From NCBI GenBank assembly GCA_964444925.1, contig CAYUIV010000001.1:62001-126000 (forward strand): a stretch of DNA of 64,000 nucleotides, written 5' to 3'. Below are positions 45,334-54,100 of the stretch, piece by piece (positions within the stretch are counted from its first letter, which is position 1; the number at the start of each line of letters is the position of its first letter). This DNA is from CAYUIV01 sp964444925 (GTDB taxonomy: Bacteria; Pseudomonadota; Gammaproteobacteria; Diplorickettsiales; Diplorickettsiaceae). The position numbers were made by a program, and so were the translations under genes. Below the pieces are notes generated by a model, which was given only the letters and a program-made list of their open reading frames with translations, searched no databases and had not been told where the DNA came from.

Positions 45334-46145
45334 TGTCTATGTCTCACTGTCTTGTCACGTATTTTGATCAAACGGCAAAAGATTACAATCAGCATGCCTT
45401 CATTCCAAAATTAATAGCAAAGAATTTATTTGAGCGGTTGGATTTATACGATTTTTTCACTCCCCAACGTATTCTTGATCTTGGTTGTGGAACGGGATTT
45501 TGTCTACAGTTACTAGAAAATCGCTATCCAAAAGCAGAACTATATGGTTTGGATCTATCCCATGCTGTCTTAAAAAGAATACAAAAGGATTTGGAGAATT
45601 TTCCGAAGTTGATACAAGCAGATCTTGAACAGATACCGATTGCACCAGCTCAATTTGATTTAATTTGTGCAAGCTTATCAATGATGTGGATAAAAGATCT
45701 GCCTTCTTGTTTCAAAAAAATTTATCGTCTTTTAAAACCTAATGGTCTTTTTTTGATGACCAGCTTAGGACTAGACACATTTAAAGAAATAAATTGCCAT
45801 CAAAAAACATTTACCCTATATCCTCACGCGTTTTACGATATGCACACGATAGGTGATTTTTTAGTCAATACTGCTTGGCAAGATATTGTATTGGATACAC
45901 ATGTTTTACAAACAAACTATTCTACTTTATACGCTTTTAAAGATGAGATAAAAAAATTAGGATTAGATAATTTGTTCGTGAATCACGATCCATATTCTCT
46001 AAAAAAAGTAAATTTTCAAAGCCAAAAATTTTCTGTCACGTGGGAGATTATATATAGTCAAGCGTGGAAAAAATTAACACAAAAAACTTCAGATGATTTA
46101 GAACAAGTCTTTATTCCAATAACAGCGATAAAACGTTCATTATAA
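45330..46145 (+). CDS. bioC: BioC-like malonyl-ACP O-methyltransferase
   Basis: A 271-residue SAM-dependent methyltransferase. The start (VTYFDQTAKDYNQHAFIPKL) matches the BioC N-terminus, motif I is ILDLGCGTGFCLQLLE, and FDLICASLSMMWIKDLPSC is the BioC-type motif that contains the conserved tryptophan. The C-terminal substrate lid is long, as in BioC. BioC methylates malonyl-ACP to start pimelate synthesis for biotin. It overlaps hflC by four bases, an unusual partner; no other bio gene is in the window. A generic methyltransferase is the alternative. Confidence 0.75.
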   Translation: MMSMSHCLVTYFDQTAKDYNQHAFIPKLIAKNLFERLDLYDFFTPQRILDLGCGTGFCLQLLENRYPKAELYGLDLSHAVLKRIQKDLENFPKLIQADLEQIPIAPAQFDLICASLSMMWIKDLPSCFKKIYRLLKPNGLFLMTSLGLDTFKEINCHQKTFTLYPHAFYDMHTIGDFLVNTAWQDIVLDTHVLQTNYSTLYAFKDEIKKLGLDNLFVNHDPYSLKKVNFQSQKFSVTWEIIYSQAWKKLTQKTSDDLEQVFIPITAIKRSL

Positions 46146-46156
46146 AAGGATAATTG

Positions 46157-47881
46157 CTATAAACACATCAAATTTTTAATTTTCAGTTGAAGCTCTTTTT
46201 TGCCTAACCATTCATTAACGAGTAGATGGTAAACAGCGTGTACAGATCTTACACGCGAGTTAGGCCATTGCTCTAAATCAACATTGAAAAAGATCCCTTT
46301 AAAGTAATGCTCTGTACCTGGTAGTTTTAAAAGAAGTTTTAAATGTTTTCTACCCACAATCGTTTGTGAAATAACTTCAAAATGATTATCAAACAATGGT
46401 TCTTCAAAACCTTGACCCCAAGGACCAGCAGAAGCAATTAGCATTGCAAGTGATAATGTTAATTCTTTAGCAGTGAGCGACCCATCTGTTTTGATAGTAT
46501 TTTGAGACGGTAGCTTTTTTAATTGTTGCTGTATATTTTCTTCGAAGCGTTTTTTAAAGGTTGGATAATGTTTTTTTTCGAGTGTTAAACCAGCTGCTGC
46601 AGCATGTCCACCGAAACGAGAAAGTAAAAGTGGGTTTTTGATTGCAATGTCGGCAAGTACATCTCTAATATGAATGCCCGTAATCGATCGTGCCGAACCT
46701 TTTAGTTCTTCTGCGTGATTACCCGGTGCAAACACAACCGTTGGTTTTTTCCATTTTTCTTTAATACGACCAGCTAAAAGTCCAGTGATACCTTGATGCC
46801 ATGAAGGATCGAATAAACAAATTCCGGTGCTATTGTCTGCTACATTGAGCTTACTTAAAAGATAGAATGCCTCTTTTTGCATTGTTTGTTCAATGATTTT
46901 ACGCTCTTGATTTAATTCTTCTAAATGCTGAGCTAATTCAACTGCTTTTTGCATGTCATGTGTCAGTAAACATTCAATGCCTAAAGACATATCCTGTAAT
47001 CGTCCCGCAGCGTTGAGGCGAGGTGCAATAAAAAAACTTAGATCACTGGCAGTGCTTTTTTCTAGGTTAAAATTTGAAAGTCGGGCCAGTGCTTTAATAC
47101 CAGCTCGCGTTTGAGAGGCACGTATCTTCTTAAGACCTTGATAGACTAGAATTCGATTATTACGATCGAAAGGAACCATATCTGCTGTAGTTCCCAATGC
47201 CACCAAATCTAAAAAACTATTCATGGCAGGATAGGTAATGTTTTGGTCATCAAACCAACTGCTTTTCTTTAACAGTGCTCGAGTTGCAAGCATCACATAA
47301 AATGCAACTCCAACACCTGCTAAATTTTTACTTAGAAAATGGTCTCCTGCTTGTTGGGGATTAACAATGGCTTGTGCTTTTGGTAAAGTTTCAGGCGGTA
47401 AATGATGATCAGTAATTAATACTTTAGCACCACCTTGTTGTGCATAAAGCACTCCTTGGTGGCTAGAAATCCCATTATCAACCGTCATAATTAAGTCAGG
47501 TATTTCAATCCCTTCTAAAATTTCAGGTGTTAGTCCATAACCGTATTTAAAACGATTGGGTACAATATATTGAACGTATTGGGCACCAAAACTTTTCAAT
47601 GCAAGGACAGCCAAAGCGGTACTTGATGCCCCGTCTGTATCAAAATCTCCAACAATCAAAATCTTTTTTTGCTGAATAATTGCGTGACATAGTAAATGGG
47701 CAGCAACATGAATATCTTTTAATGATTGAAAATGTAGAAGATGATGTAATGCGTAGTCTAGCTCATGTGAAGATTGAATTTGTCGAGCAGCGTAAATTCT
47801 TTCAAGCACGAGAGGTAACTGTAAGCCTTGCAGATCAGCGATAGCTAAATGTTTAGAATGTTCAATAACAAAAGATTGCAT
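46157..47881 (-). CDS. recJ: Single-strand-specific exonuclease RecJ
   Basis: A 574-residue DHH-family 5'-3' exonuclease. The metal site is ILIVGDFDTDGASSTALAVL (DHH motif I), with MTVDNGISSHQGV, VLITDHHLPPETLPKAQAIV and NLAGVGVAFYVM. The DHHA1 domain contains RFGGHAAAAGLTLEKKHY, followed by the OB fold. The motif I reads DFDTDG, as in other RecJ proteins. It acts in RecF-pathway recombination and mismatch repair. It converges on bioC with only 11 bases between the stops. Confidence 0.95.
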   Translation of the reverse strand: MQSFVIEHSKHLAIADLQGLQLPLVLERIYAARQIQSSHELDYALHHLLHFQSLKDIHVAAHLLCHAIIQQKKILIVGDFDTDGASSTALAVLALKSFGAQYVQYIVPNRFKYGYGLTPEILEGIEIPDLIMTVDNGISSHQGVLYAQQGGAKVLITDHHLPPETLPKAQAIVNPQQAGDHFLSKNLAGVGVAFYVMLATRALLKKSSWFDDQNITYPAMNSFLDLVALGTTADMVPFDRNNRILVYQGLKKIRASQTRAGIKALARLSNFNLEKSTASDLSFFIAPRLNAAGRLQDMSLGIECLLTHDMQKAVELAQHLEELNQERKIIEQTMQKEAFYLLSKLNVADNSTGICLFDPSWHQGITGLLAGRIKEKWKKPTVVFAPGNHAEELKGSARSITGIHIRDVLADIAIKNPLLLSRFGGHAAAAGLTLEKKHYPTFKKRFEENIQQQLKKLPSQNTIKTDGSLTAKELTLSLAMLIASAGPWGQGFEEPLFDNHFEVISQTIVGRKHLKLLLKLPGTEHYFKGIFFNVDLEQWPNSRVRSVHAVYHLLVNEWLGKKELQLKIKNLMCL

Positions 47882-48480
47882 ATGTGATCTTTTTTAAAAC
47901 AAGAAATTCTTGCCTAGGATGAATAGCAAAACGTCATACCACAAGTTTAATTTCAGCACTATCTTACCTTATAAGTTTACAGTAATAATATTGCGTTTTG
48001 TGCTGCTCGCGACACGATTGTATTCTATTTGACAAGATATTTTTCAAATTTGGGAAAAATTTATCACAATGAATTTGATACATTTGTTTTTTATATCAGT
48101 TTTTACTCTCTTTTTTAGTAGATATGCTAGCTGATTAGTAAAGAGAAACTTGCCATAGCAGCGTATTTTGGCTATAAAAACGTTCTGACTCTTTGTTTTT
48201 CAAGCAAATTTTTCATTGTAATATTTTTATTTTATACGCTCAAAATATCAACCTACCCTTTTCTAGCCTGTCAAAATATTTTATAGAGCATGCTTCTCTT
48301 TAAAAAAGTAGTAGGATGCTTGATATACATGCTATTCTTTCTTTACATTTTTTAACATAAAACGTTATTTCAAATAATATATAAAATTGAGTCTAGCAAA
48401 ATCGAGAAGTAAAAAATACTCGTTTTCACCATAAATGTTATTCATAAAACCTAAAATTTTAATCTATTTTTTAAGTAAAA
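47882..48480. other. Gene-free AT-rich gap upstream of exported paralogues
   Basis: About 600 bases with no supported gene. A 21-codon frame at 48069-48134 (MNLIHLFFISVFTLFFSRYA) reads like a signal peptide that stops at once, and may be what is left of a third member of the exported family that follows. The region very near 48481 has no clear Shine-Dalgarno site. Confidence 0.35.
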
Positions 48481-49176
48481 ATGTTGGCAACGACAAAAAA
48501 ATTATCTTTTAAAACAACAAAGGCTTTACTTCTACTTATTTTCTTAACTTGTAGTTGTTTAATACAGGCAAATCTTGCACCCAGCTATTTTGTCTTTGCC
48601 AAACAGCTACGAACTAATAGCCCGTTAGAAAGTTTAACAAGTGTAATAGACAATCAACCAAATTCGTATCACATAGGATTAAAATGGATTTTACTTGAGA
48701 AAAATGCATATTTTGTGGAGTTGCCTGTACTGTTCTATTTACCGTATATCCAAAAAAAAGAGAGTTTGAGATATTTGGTAGAAGAAGAAAGAATAACAGG
48801 TAAAAAAATACTAGAGGTACAAGATAAAACACGTGAGCGCTTTAGAATTTCACTGATCAATAATATACGCATTTTGAACAATTTATATTTTAAAGTGGGA
48901 GGCGTCTTGCAGTACGATACTATAAAATATGAACATCAGTGTTTTAGACAGGATAACAAGAGAGATACATACAAAGACATAGGATTGATTGTAGGATTAC
49001 ACTTTTTGTTTCCAACAATCAAAAGTGTAGATATTTCTTTATTAGGTTATCTCCCTATTCTCGGAAAAAGCACTGTATTTAATGCATATCAAGAATGTGT
49101 TTATGATACAAGTTGGTCAAATATTTTGAAAAATAGAAAAGCGCTATCTCTTCATGTTAACCTTAAAATTTTTTAA
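48481..49176 (+). CDS. Exported protein of unknown family, paralogue A
   Basis: A 231-residue protein that I do not recognise. Residues 1-30 form a signal peptide (KALLLLIFLTCSCLIQA, cleavage probably after QA). The mature part alternates polar and hydrophobic residues as beta strands do (HIGLKWILLEKNAYFVELPV, YFKVGGVLQYDTI, ALSLHVNLKIF) and ends in Phe, the usual signal for outer-membrane insertion by BAM. A small beta barrel of about eight strands is therefore likely. It shares a set of motifs in the same order with the next gene. There is no known partner nearby. Confidence 0.7.
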   Translation: MLATTKKLSFKTTKALLLLIFLTCSCLIQANLAPSYFVFAKQLRTNSPLESLTSVIDNQPNSYHIGLKWILLEKNAYFVELPVLFYLPYIQKKESLRYLVEEERITGKKILEVQDKTRERFRISLINNIRILNNLYFKVGGVLQYDTIKYEHQCFRQDNKRDTYKDIGLIVGLHFLFPTIKSVDISLLGYLPILGKSTVFNAYQECVYDTSWSNILKNRKALSLHVNLKIF

Positions 49177-49612
49177 TTAAACCTAAATTATTCTTTGAAC
49201 GCATTACAAATTTTTGCAAAAGAGATAGTGTGTTTTATTGAGTAAACACTTTTATTTCTTCTGAGCACAACTTTTAACATGATGAAGTCTTTTTTCCATC
49301 TTTAAAGAATATACTTTAATATATTGTTTACCATTTTTTCAACGAAAGCAGTGACTTAAGCAAAACGTTTGCCACCAGTCAATAATCTTTTTTCAGAAGT
49401 GGTATGGTGTGCCGTAACAATAGTAATATTGTAGGTCTTCGACTCTTTTTATCATAAGCAATGTCAGCTAGAATAGCTGCTTACACTATTTATACTTTTT
49501 AAAAATTAAAGTTAAAATTGTAATATAGTTTAACGAATACATGCGAGATAAGATACTGTTTAACGATTTATTTAAGAGACGCTATGGCATACAAAAACAA
49601 ATAATTGCCCTC
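49177..49612. other. Gap between the two exported paralogues
   Basis: About 430 bases without a gene that I can support, including 24 in-frame codons before the chosen start of the next gene. I see no strong hairpin or RNA. The gap argues that the two paralogues have separate promoters. Confidence 0.4.
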
Positions 49613-50218
49613 ATGAAGCATTTCATTTTATTTCTATGCATTTTTTTTTTCATAAATGATTTGACGTATGCTAATTCTCAAACAGGATACATAATTTTAG
49701 GCAGATTGTTCTGTAAAGAAGCACCTCCTTGGAAAAATCGCTGGAAATTTTTTCATGGTGGCGCTGGACTAGTTTTATATCAATCAAAAACACATTTTTT
49801 TGAATTACCTATCATTTTTCATGGGCAAGATCATACAATCAATCCGATGCAAAATAATCCATCTACCGTGTCTATGGAAGTAAATAATTTTATTGTTGTC
49901 TCGGTGATGTATAACTTTCACATCGCAAAGCAGTTTTACGTAAAAGTAGGTAGCGCTTTTACATGCATCGAAGACATTACATTACAACCTAAGGGTACAC
50001 AACAGACTAGCTTTACTGGACAACTGATAGGACCTGCTTTTGGAGTACATGCTCCTTGTCCCATGAAAAAGAATGTAACTATTTCCTTTGTCATGCATAT
50101 TCCTATCCTTTCCAGACAAAAAGATTGCATGCGCTCGACTTGTTTTGATGTGTGGACCTTTGCAGTCAATCGTCGCGCTTTTTTTGCTTGTCTTAGTTTT
50201 AATTTCAACATTTCTTAG
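49613..50218 (+). CDS. Exported protein of unknown family, paralogue B
   Basis: The ATG at 49613 gives a 201-residue protein starting with a signal peptide (MKHFILFLCIFFFINDLTYA); an upstream in-frame ATG at 49541 adds a 24-residue polar leader that would bury the signal. The mature part resembles paralogue A in order: HFFELPIIFHG (A: YFVELPVLFYL), QFYVKVGSAF (A: LYFKVGGVL), MHIPILSR (A: LGYLPILGK), CFDVWTFAVNRRAFFACLSF (A: CVYDTSWSNILKNRKALSLH). It ends NFNIS, with Phe third from the end. An outer-membrane beta barrel is the likely fold. It converges on mraY. Confidence 0.7.
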   Translation: MKHFILFLCIFFFINDLTYANSQTGYIILGRLFCKEAPPWKNRWKFFHGGAGLVLYQSKTHFFELPIIFHGQDHTINPMQNNPSTVSMEVNNFIVVSVMYNFHIAKQFYVKVGSAFTCIEDITLQPKGTQQTSFTGQLIGPAFGVHAPCPMKKNVTISFVMHIPILSRQKDCMRSTCFDVWTFAVNRRAFFACLSFNFNIS

Positions 50219-50230
50219 GCAAGAGGATAA

Positions 50231-51247
50231 TCAGCAATACATATTGAAAGAGCAAGCTAATACGGCTAGTACAGTAGCGATAATAGTAAAACATCTGACT
50301 ATTTCTTGCTCTTTCCAACCTTTTAACTCTAAATGATGATGAAAAGGTGCAATTAAAAACAATCGTTGGCCTTTCCATTTGAAAAAAATAATTTGTAATA
50401 TGACAGAAACAGTCTCCATAACAGGAATACCTACTATCACAGCAAACAATATTTCTTTTCTAATCAAAATAGCAAACACAGCAAGTAGCGCACCAAAAGA
50501 CAAAGAACCCGTATCTCCCATAAATACTTTTGCTGGGTACGCATTGAACCAAAGAAACCCCAAATGTGTTCCTAAAACAGCAGAACAAGCAATTAACAAA
50601 TCTACTTTCTTAAATACAGGATCATGCTCTAGAGCAATAAAAAGGCTTAAGCTTAGCGTAATAATAACAATTTGCCATGTTGCTAATCCATCTAATCCAT
50701 CCGTAAGATTAAAGGCATTGCTACTACCAATAATTATAAAATAAGCCCACACAATAAAAAGCCATCCTAGATACAGATGATAGGAGCCGATGAAAAGATA
50801 AGAAAATACAGGGTGGTGTCGATAGATCAAAACAGCAATAAAAAAACTCAATATAGATTGCAACAAATATTTTCTTTTAATTGTCAATCCCTTTTTTCTA
50901 TGCCAATCTAATTTTAGATAATCATCTAAAAAACCAATGAATCCAAATCCTATCAGTGTCAGCAACATCACTTGATTGACTAAACAAAAATGTGGATTCC
51001 AAAAGAAAATAACACAAAGGGAGATGCTAATCGTCAGTAACCCTCCCATACTGGGTGTACCGACTTTCTTAAGATGCGATTTAGGCACGTAATCTCGGGT
51101 AGTACCATACTTTTGTCGTATCCGTAGCATTTTAATGCTAGCAGGTGCAACTAGTAGCATTAGACTCAGTGCAGATAAAAAGCTCTTTAAAAAAGAAAGC
51201 AATAGATTAAGCTGAGCAGTCAGCATGGTTGTACTTGTAAAGTCCAT
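50231..51247 (-). CDS. mraY: Phospho-N-acetylmuramoyl-pentapeptide transferase MraY
   Basis: A 338-residue membrane enzyme with about ten spans that makes lipid I from UDP-MurNAc-pentapeptide and undecaprenyl phosphate. Marks are PSMGGLLTI (early loop), LIGFGFIGFLDDYLKL with the Asp-Asp pair, SNAFNLTDGLDGLAT and FNAYPAKVFMGDTGSLSFGA, and the HHHLELKGWKE loop near the end. It is slightly short of the E. coli length (360). murF lies upstream on the same strand but 398 bases away, so they may not share a transcript. Confidence 0.96.
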   Translation of the reverse strand: MDFTSTTMLTAQLNLLLSFLKSFLSALSLMLLVAPASIKMLRIRQKYGTTRDYVPKSHLKKVGTPSMGGLLTISISLCVIFFWNPHFCLVNQVMLLTLIGFGFIGFLDDYLKLDWHRKKGLTIKRKYLLQSILSFFIAVLIYRHHPVFSYLFIGSYHLYLGWLFIVWAYFIIIGSSNAFNLTDGLDGLATWQIVIITLSLSLFIALEHDPVFKKVDLLIACSAVLGTHLGFLWFNAYPAKVFMGDTGSLSFGALLAVFAILIRKEILFAVIVGIPVMETVSVILQIIFFKWKGQRLFLIAPFHHHLELKGWKEQEIVRCFTIIATVLAVLACSFNMYC

Positions 51248-51645
51248 GGAACGAATGAGAGGTGCTAATATGCTATAAATATTATTTAGTATTTCTGATT
51301 AATCAAGTGCTACCAGCTGCTATACGACATTGCGTTACTTTATGTGTCCTATAATAATTTCAAAATTTTGTCTAAGGTAGACTCAAAGCGTGTTTTATGA
51401 GAATCGTTTACTTCTCATACTCAATTAAAAAGCGTGTTTTTATTATATAGTCTGCTTACACTCTTCATCATATAAAAATGAACGTACGTTTTTCTTCATT
51501 TTTCTTGTAACTAGGAGTTTAGCTTTCTCTCAGATTTGTAAAGTAACTGTTCTCAAAGTACAAAATTGTGTTTTCTAATTAATTTCTTGCGATCAGCACA
51601 GAAAGAAAGCTCATTTGTTCAAGATATCAGTACATGCTTTTTTTA
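51248..51645. other. Gap between murF and mraY
   Basis: About 400 bases with only short random frames. In most gammaproteobacteria murF and mraY abut, so this gap is an expansion, perhaps a deleted or decayed gene. I see no promoter that I would defend. Confidence 0.4.
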
Positions 51646-52989
51646 TTAAAGTGTTAATAAGGTATTAACAATATTTTCCATTTTTGCGGCACGTGATCCC
51701 TTAACCAAAATAGTGATATCTTTTTTCTCAAGGTACTGCTTGAGAGCTGCAATTAGCCTTATTTGACTAGCAAAATGCTGACCATTTTTTCCAAATGTTT
51801 CACTGATATATTTTGAATCATTACCACAAGTAAAAACAGCATGAATATTATACTGTTTTGCCCACATCCCTACTCGATGGTGATAGTTTGCGCTTTCTTG
51901 ACCTAGTTCGCTCATATCACCCATGACAAAAAGACGTTGACCAGACGTATATGACAAAACGTGCAGTGCGGCGTGCACTGATTGTGGACTTGCGTTGTAG
52001 GTGTCATCTAAAATTTTAAAACCACTTTTACTATAGCGCTGCTGTAATCTGCCTGGCAAAGGTAGCATCGATTCCAATCCGGTTTTGATTCGTTCTAACG
52101 AAATACCCAGGATATGTGCTGTGGCTGCAGCTGCCAGTGCATTATCAATTTGATGTTGTCCTGGTAGTGTGAGCTGAACATTGATAGATCCTTTTGGCGT
52201 AGCAAGTACAAAAGTAAAACAATTGTTTGCATGACAGGCAATAGTGTGAGCTGATATCTCTGAAAAGACAGTTTGTCCAAAAGAAAGAACATTGTATTTA
52301 GGCATATGCTGTGGCCACATTTTAATAACCGACTCATGCACGATGCTCATCGCTGGTTTTTCTAATGTTTTAAATATCTCAGATTTTGCTTGAGCTGTCT
52401 TTTGCAAAGAACCAAAAGTTCCAATATGTGCAGAAGAAATGTTAAGTAGTAAGGCAATACTTGGTCTTGCAATGTGCGTAAGCCATGCAATTTCTCCAAT
52501 TGCGTTTGCACCCATTTCAAGTAGCAAAAAGTGATGTGTACTATTTAATTGTAATAAAGTTAATGGTACACCGATTTCATTATTGAAGCTGCGTGGTGAA
52601 GCAAGTACAGGATGAGAACTAATTAAAATATTTTCTAAGTAATTTTTAGTTGTAGTTTTTCCGCAGCTACCGGTTATTCCAACGACCCAGGGAGATAATT
52701 GCGCTCTATGGTATTTTGCAATTAATCCTAACGCTTGCTTAGTATTTTTAACTTTTAAATAAGGTATTAAACAACTGATATCCTTTTGTACAATAGCTGC
52801 AACCGCGCCTTTTTGAACCGCAGTTTCGAGAAAATGATGTCCATCAAATTGGTCCCCTTGAATAGCGATAAACAAAGATTTTGCTTGTAAAGTACGTGTG
52901 TCAATGCTGATGGAAGAGAAAGAAACATCAGTACCCTTGTAAGATATATTCAGTAGCTTTGCACAGGTAGATAAGCTATAAAATGACAT
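51646..52989 (-). CDS. murF: UDP-MurNAc-tripeptide--D-alanyl-D-alanine ligase MurF
   Basis: A 447-residue Mur ligase that adds D-Ala-D-Ala to the muropeptide precursor. The N-terminal UDP-binding part has SFSSISIDTRTLQAKSLFIA, the ATP loop is VVGITGSCGKTTTKNYLE, the centre has FLLLEMGANAIGEIAWL, and the C-terminal ligase fold contains KILDDTYNASPQSVHAAL. All are MurF-type. murE, its usual neighbour upstream, is not beside it. Confidence 0.95.
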   Translation of the reverse strand: MSFYSLSTCAKLLNISYKGTDVSFSSISIDTRTLQAKSLFIAIQGDQFDGHHFLETAVQKGAVAAIVQKDISCLIPYLKVKNTKQALGLIAKYHRAQLSPWVVGITGSCGKTTTKNYLENILISSHPVLASPRSFNNEIGVPLTLLQLNSTHHFLLLEMGANAIGEIAWLTHIARPSIALLLNISSAHIGTFGSLQKTAQAKSEIFKTLEKPAMSIVHESVIKMWPQHMPKYNVLSFGQTVFSEISAHTIACHANNCFTFVLATPKGSINVQLTLPGQHQIDNALAAAATAHILGISLERIKTGLESMLPLPGRLQQRYSKSGFKILDDTYNASPQSVHAALHVLSYTSGQRLFVMGDMSELGQESANYHHRVGMWAKQYNIHAVFTCGNDSKYISETFGKNGQHFASQIRLIAALKQYLEKKDITILVKGSRAAKMENIVNTLLTL

Positions 52990-53092
52990 CGTATGTGATT
53001 GAAAATTTTTAAATGTTTTTGAGATACCAATATTGTTTAGATAGCATGGTACTGATGATATATTGACTCATTTTATCAAAAACACTTTCTCT

Positions 53093-53368
53093 ATGAAATT
53101 AACGGTGAGCTTAAGTCTATTATTTATCTTTTTACAAGTGAAAGTTTGGTATGGTGCAGATAATATTTTTGAGCTTCAAGCACTTGACAATTTTATCTCA
53201 CAGCAAACCATCATTAATGATCAACTTTTTAAAAGAAATCAACAATTAGAAAATACGATCGATCAATTAAAAAGTGAAGATTCCAATATACAAAATGCTT
53301 ATATTGAAGATTATGCAAGATGGAAATTGAACATGGTCAAAACGGATGAAATATTTTATTATTGGTGA
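53093..53368 (+). CDS. ftsB: Cell-division protein FtsB
   Basis: The ATG at 53093 gives 91 residues. A single N-terminal membrane span (LSLLFIFLQVKVWYG; the E. coli protein has LLAILVWLQYSLWFG) is followed by a periplasmic leucine-zipper coiled coil (NQQLENTIDQLKSEDSNIQN) and the conserved end YARWKLNMVKTDEIFYYW, matching ...ARNELSMTRPGETFYR. FtsB bridges FtsQ and FtsL and activates FtsWI. An in-frame start 30 bases upstream adds HFIKNTF before the anchor and is less likely. ispD, often downstream, is absent. Confidence 0.88.
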   Translation: MKLTVSLSLLFIFLQVKVWYGADNIFELQALDNFISQQTIINDQLFKRNQQLENTIDQLKSEDSNIQNAYIEDYARWKLNMVKTDEIFYYW

Positions 53369-53403
53369 AGTCATTTATTACGATTCAGTAAAAAGAGTCA
53401 ATT

Positions 53404-54093
53404 ATGTTTTGGAAAACTAAAAAATATTACATGGCTCTTTTTTCATTACTGGCCATTACCGTATTATTTACAAGTTATCAACACTTATCTTCTCAACTAA
53501 TTTTTCATAAAAAACCAAGTGTTGCTCAATTAGGTAAAGAATACATTGTGTTTGCAACTTCAGATATTATTCCTACAGCCACAAAGCAAGAAAAAGTTCA
53601 TCTCATTGAGTTTTTTAGCTATGATTGTGGAACATGCAACACGATACAAGCTGCAATACAAAAAAGGTATCGTCATCAATCAGATTTTTTAAGTATTGAA
53701 CAAATTCCAATCGGTGATGGAGAAACTGCAAAATGTTTAGAAAAAACGCATTATTTACTGACGATGTTAGGTAAGCATGCGCCCTCATATATTTTTACTT
53801 TTCTAAGTCAACATCACAGTAAGAAAATTGATACAGATGCTATAAAAAACTGGATTTTAAAAACAAGTATTTCTAAAACTGATTATGATACAGCAGAGCA
53901 TTTTACAGCTGGTATTACTGCACAAATTGCTCGCAGTCACTTATTACAGAAAACGTACTGTGTTGAAGATATTCCCTTTTTTGTCATTGGAGGTCGGTAT
54001 CAAACGGATATAGGAATGGCAAAAGGAAATATCAGTCGGCTTTTTGAAATCATTGATCAATTAATTGAGAAAGTAAAGCAGGGAGAGGCATAG
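53404..54093 (+). CDS. Membrane-anchored DsbA-like thiol oxidoreductase
   Basis: A 229-residue protein with an N-terminal uncleaved-looking anchor (about residues 9-25) and a thioredoxin fold of DsbA type. The redox site is EFFSYDCGTCNTIQ (CGTC; E. coli DsbA has CPHC), the DsbA helical insertion follows, and the cis-proline loop is EDIPFFVIGGRYQTD. This fits a periplasmic disulfide-handling protein of the DsbA group. The CGTC pair is atypical and may shift redox strength. It follows ftsB by 35 bases and ends seven bases before murA. Confidence 0.82.
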   Translation: MFWKTKKYYMALFSLLAITVLFTSYQHLSSQLIFHKKPSVAQLGKEYIVFATSDIIPTATKQEKVHLIEFFSYDCGTCNTIQAAIQKRYRHQSDFLSIEQIPIGDGETAKCLEKTHYLLTMLGKHAPSYIFTFLSQHHSKKIDTDAIKNWILKTSISKTDYDTAEHFTAGITAQIARSHLLQKTYCVEDIPFFVIGGRYQTDIGMAKGNISRLFEIIDQLIEKVKQGEA

Positions 54094-54100
54094 AGTACAC

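Noticed and set aside
50379..50744. 121-codon plus-strand frame over mraY
   Set aside because: Antisense to the conserved MraY core; its composition is what antisense of membrane codons gives.
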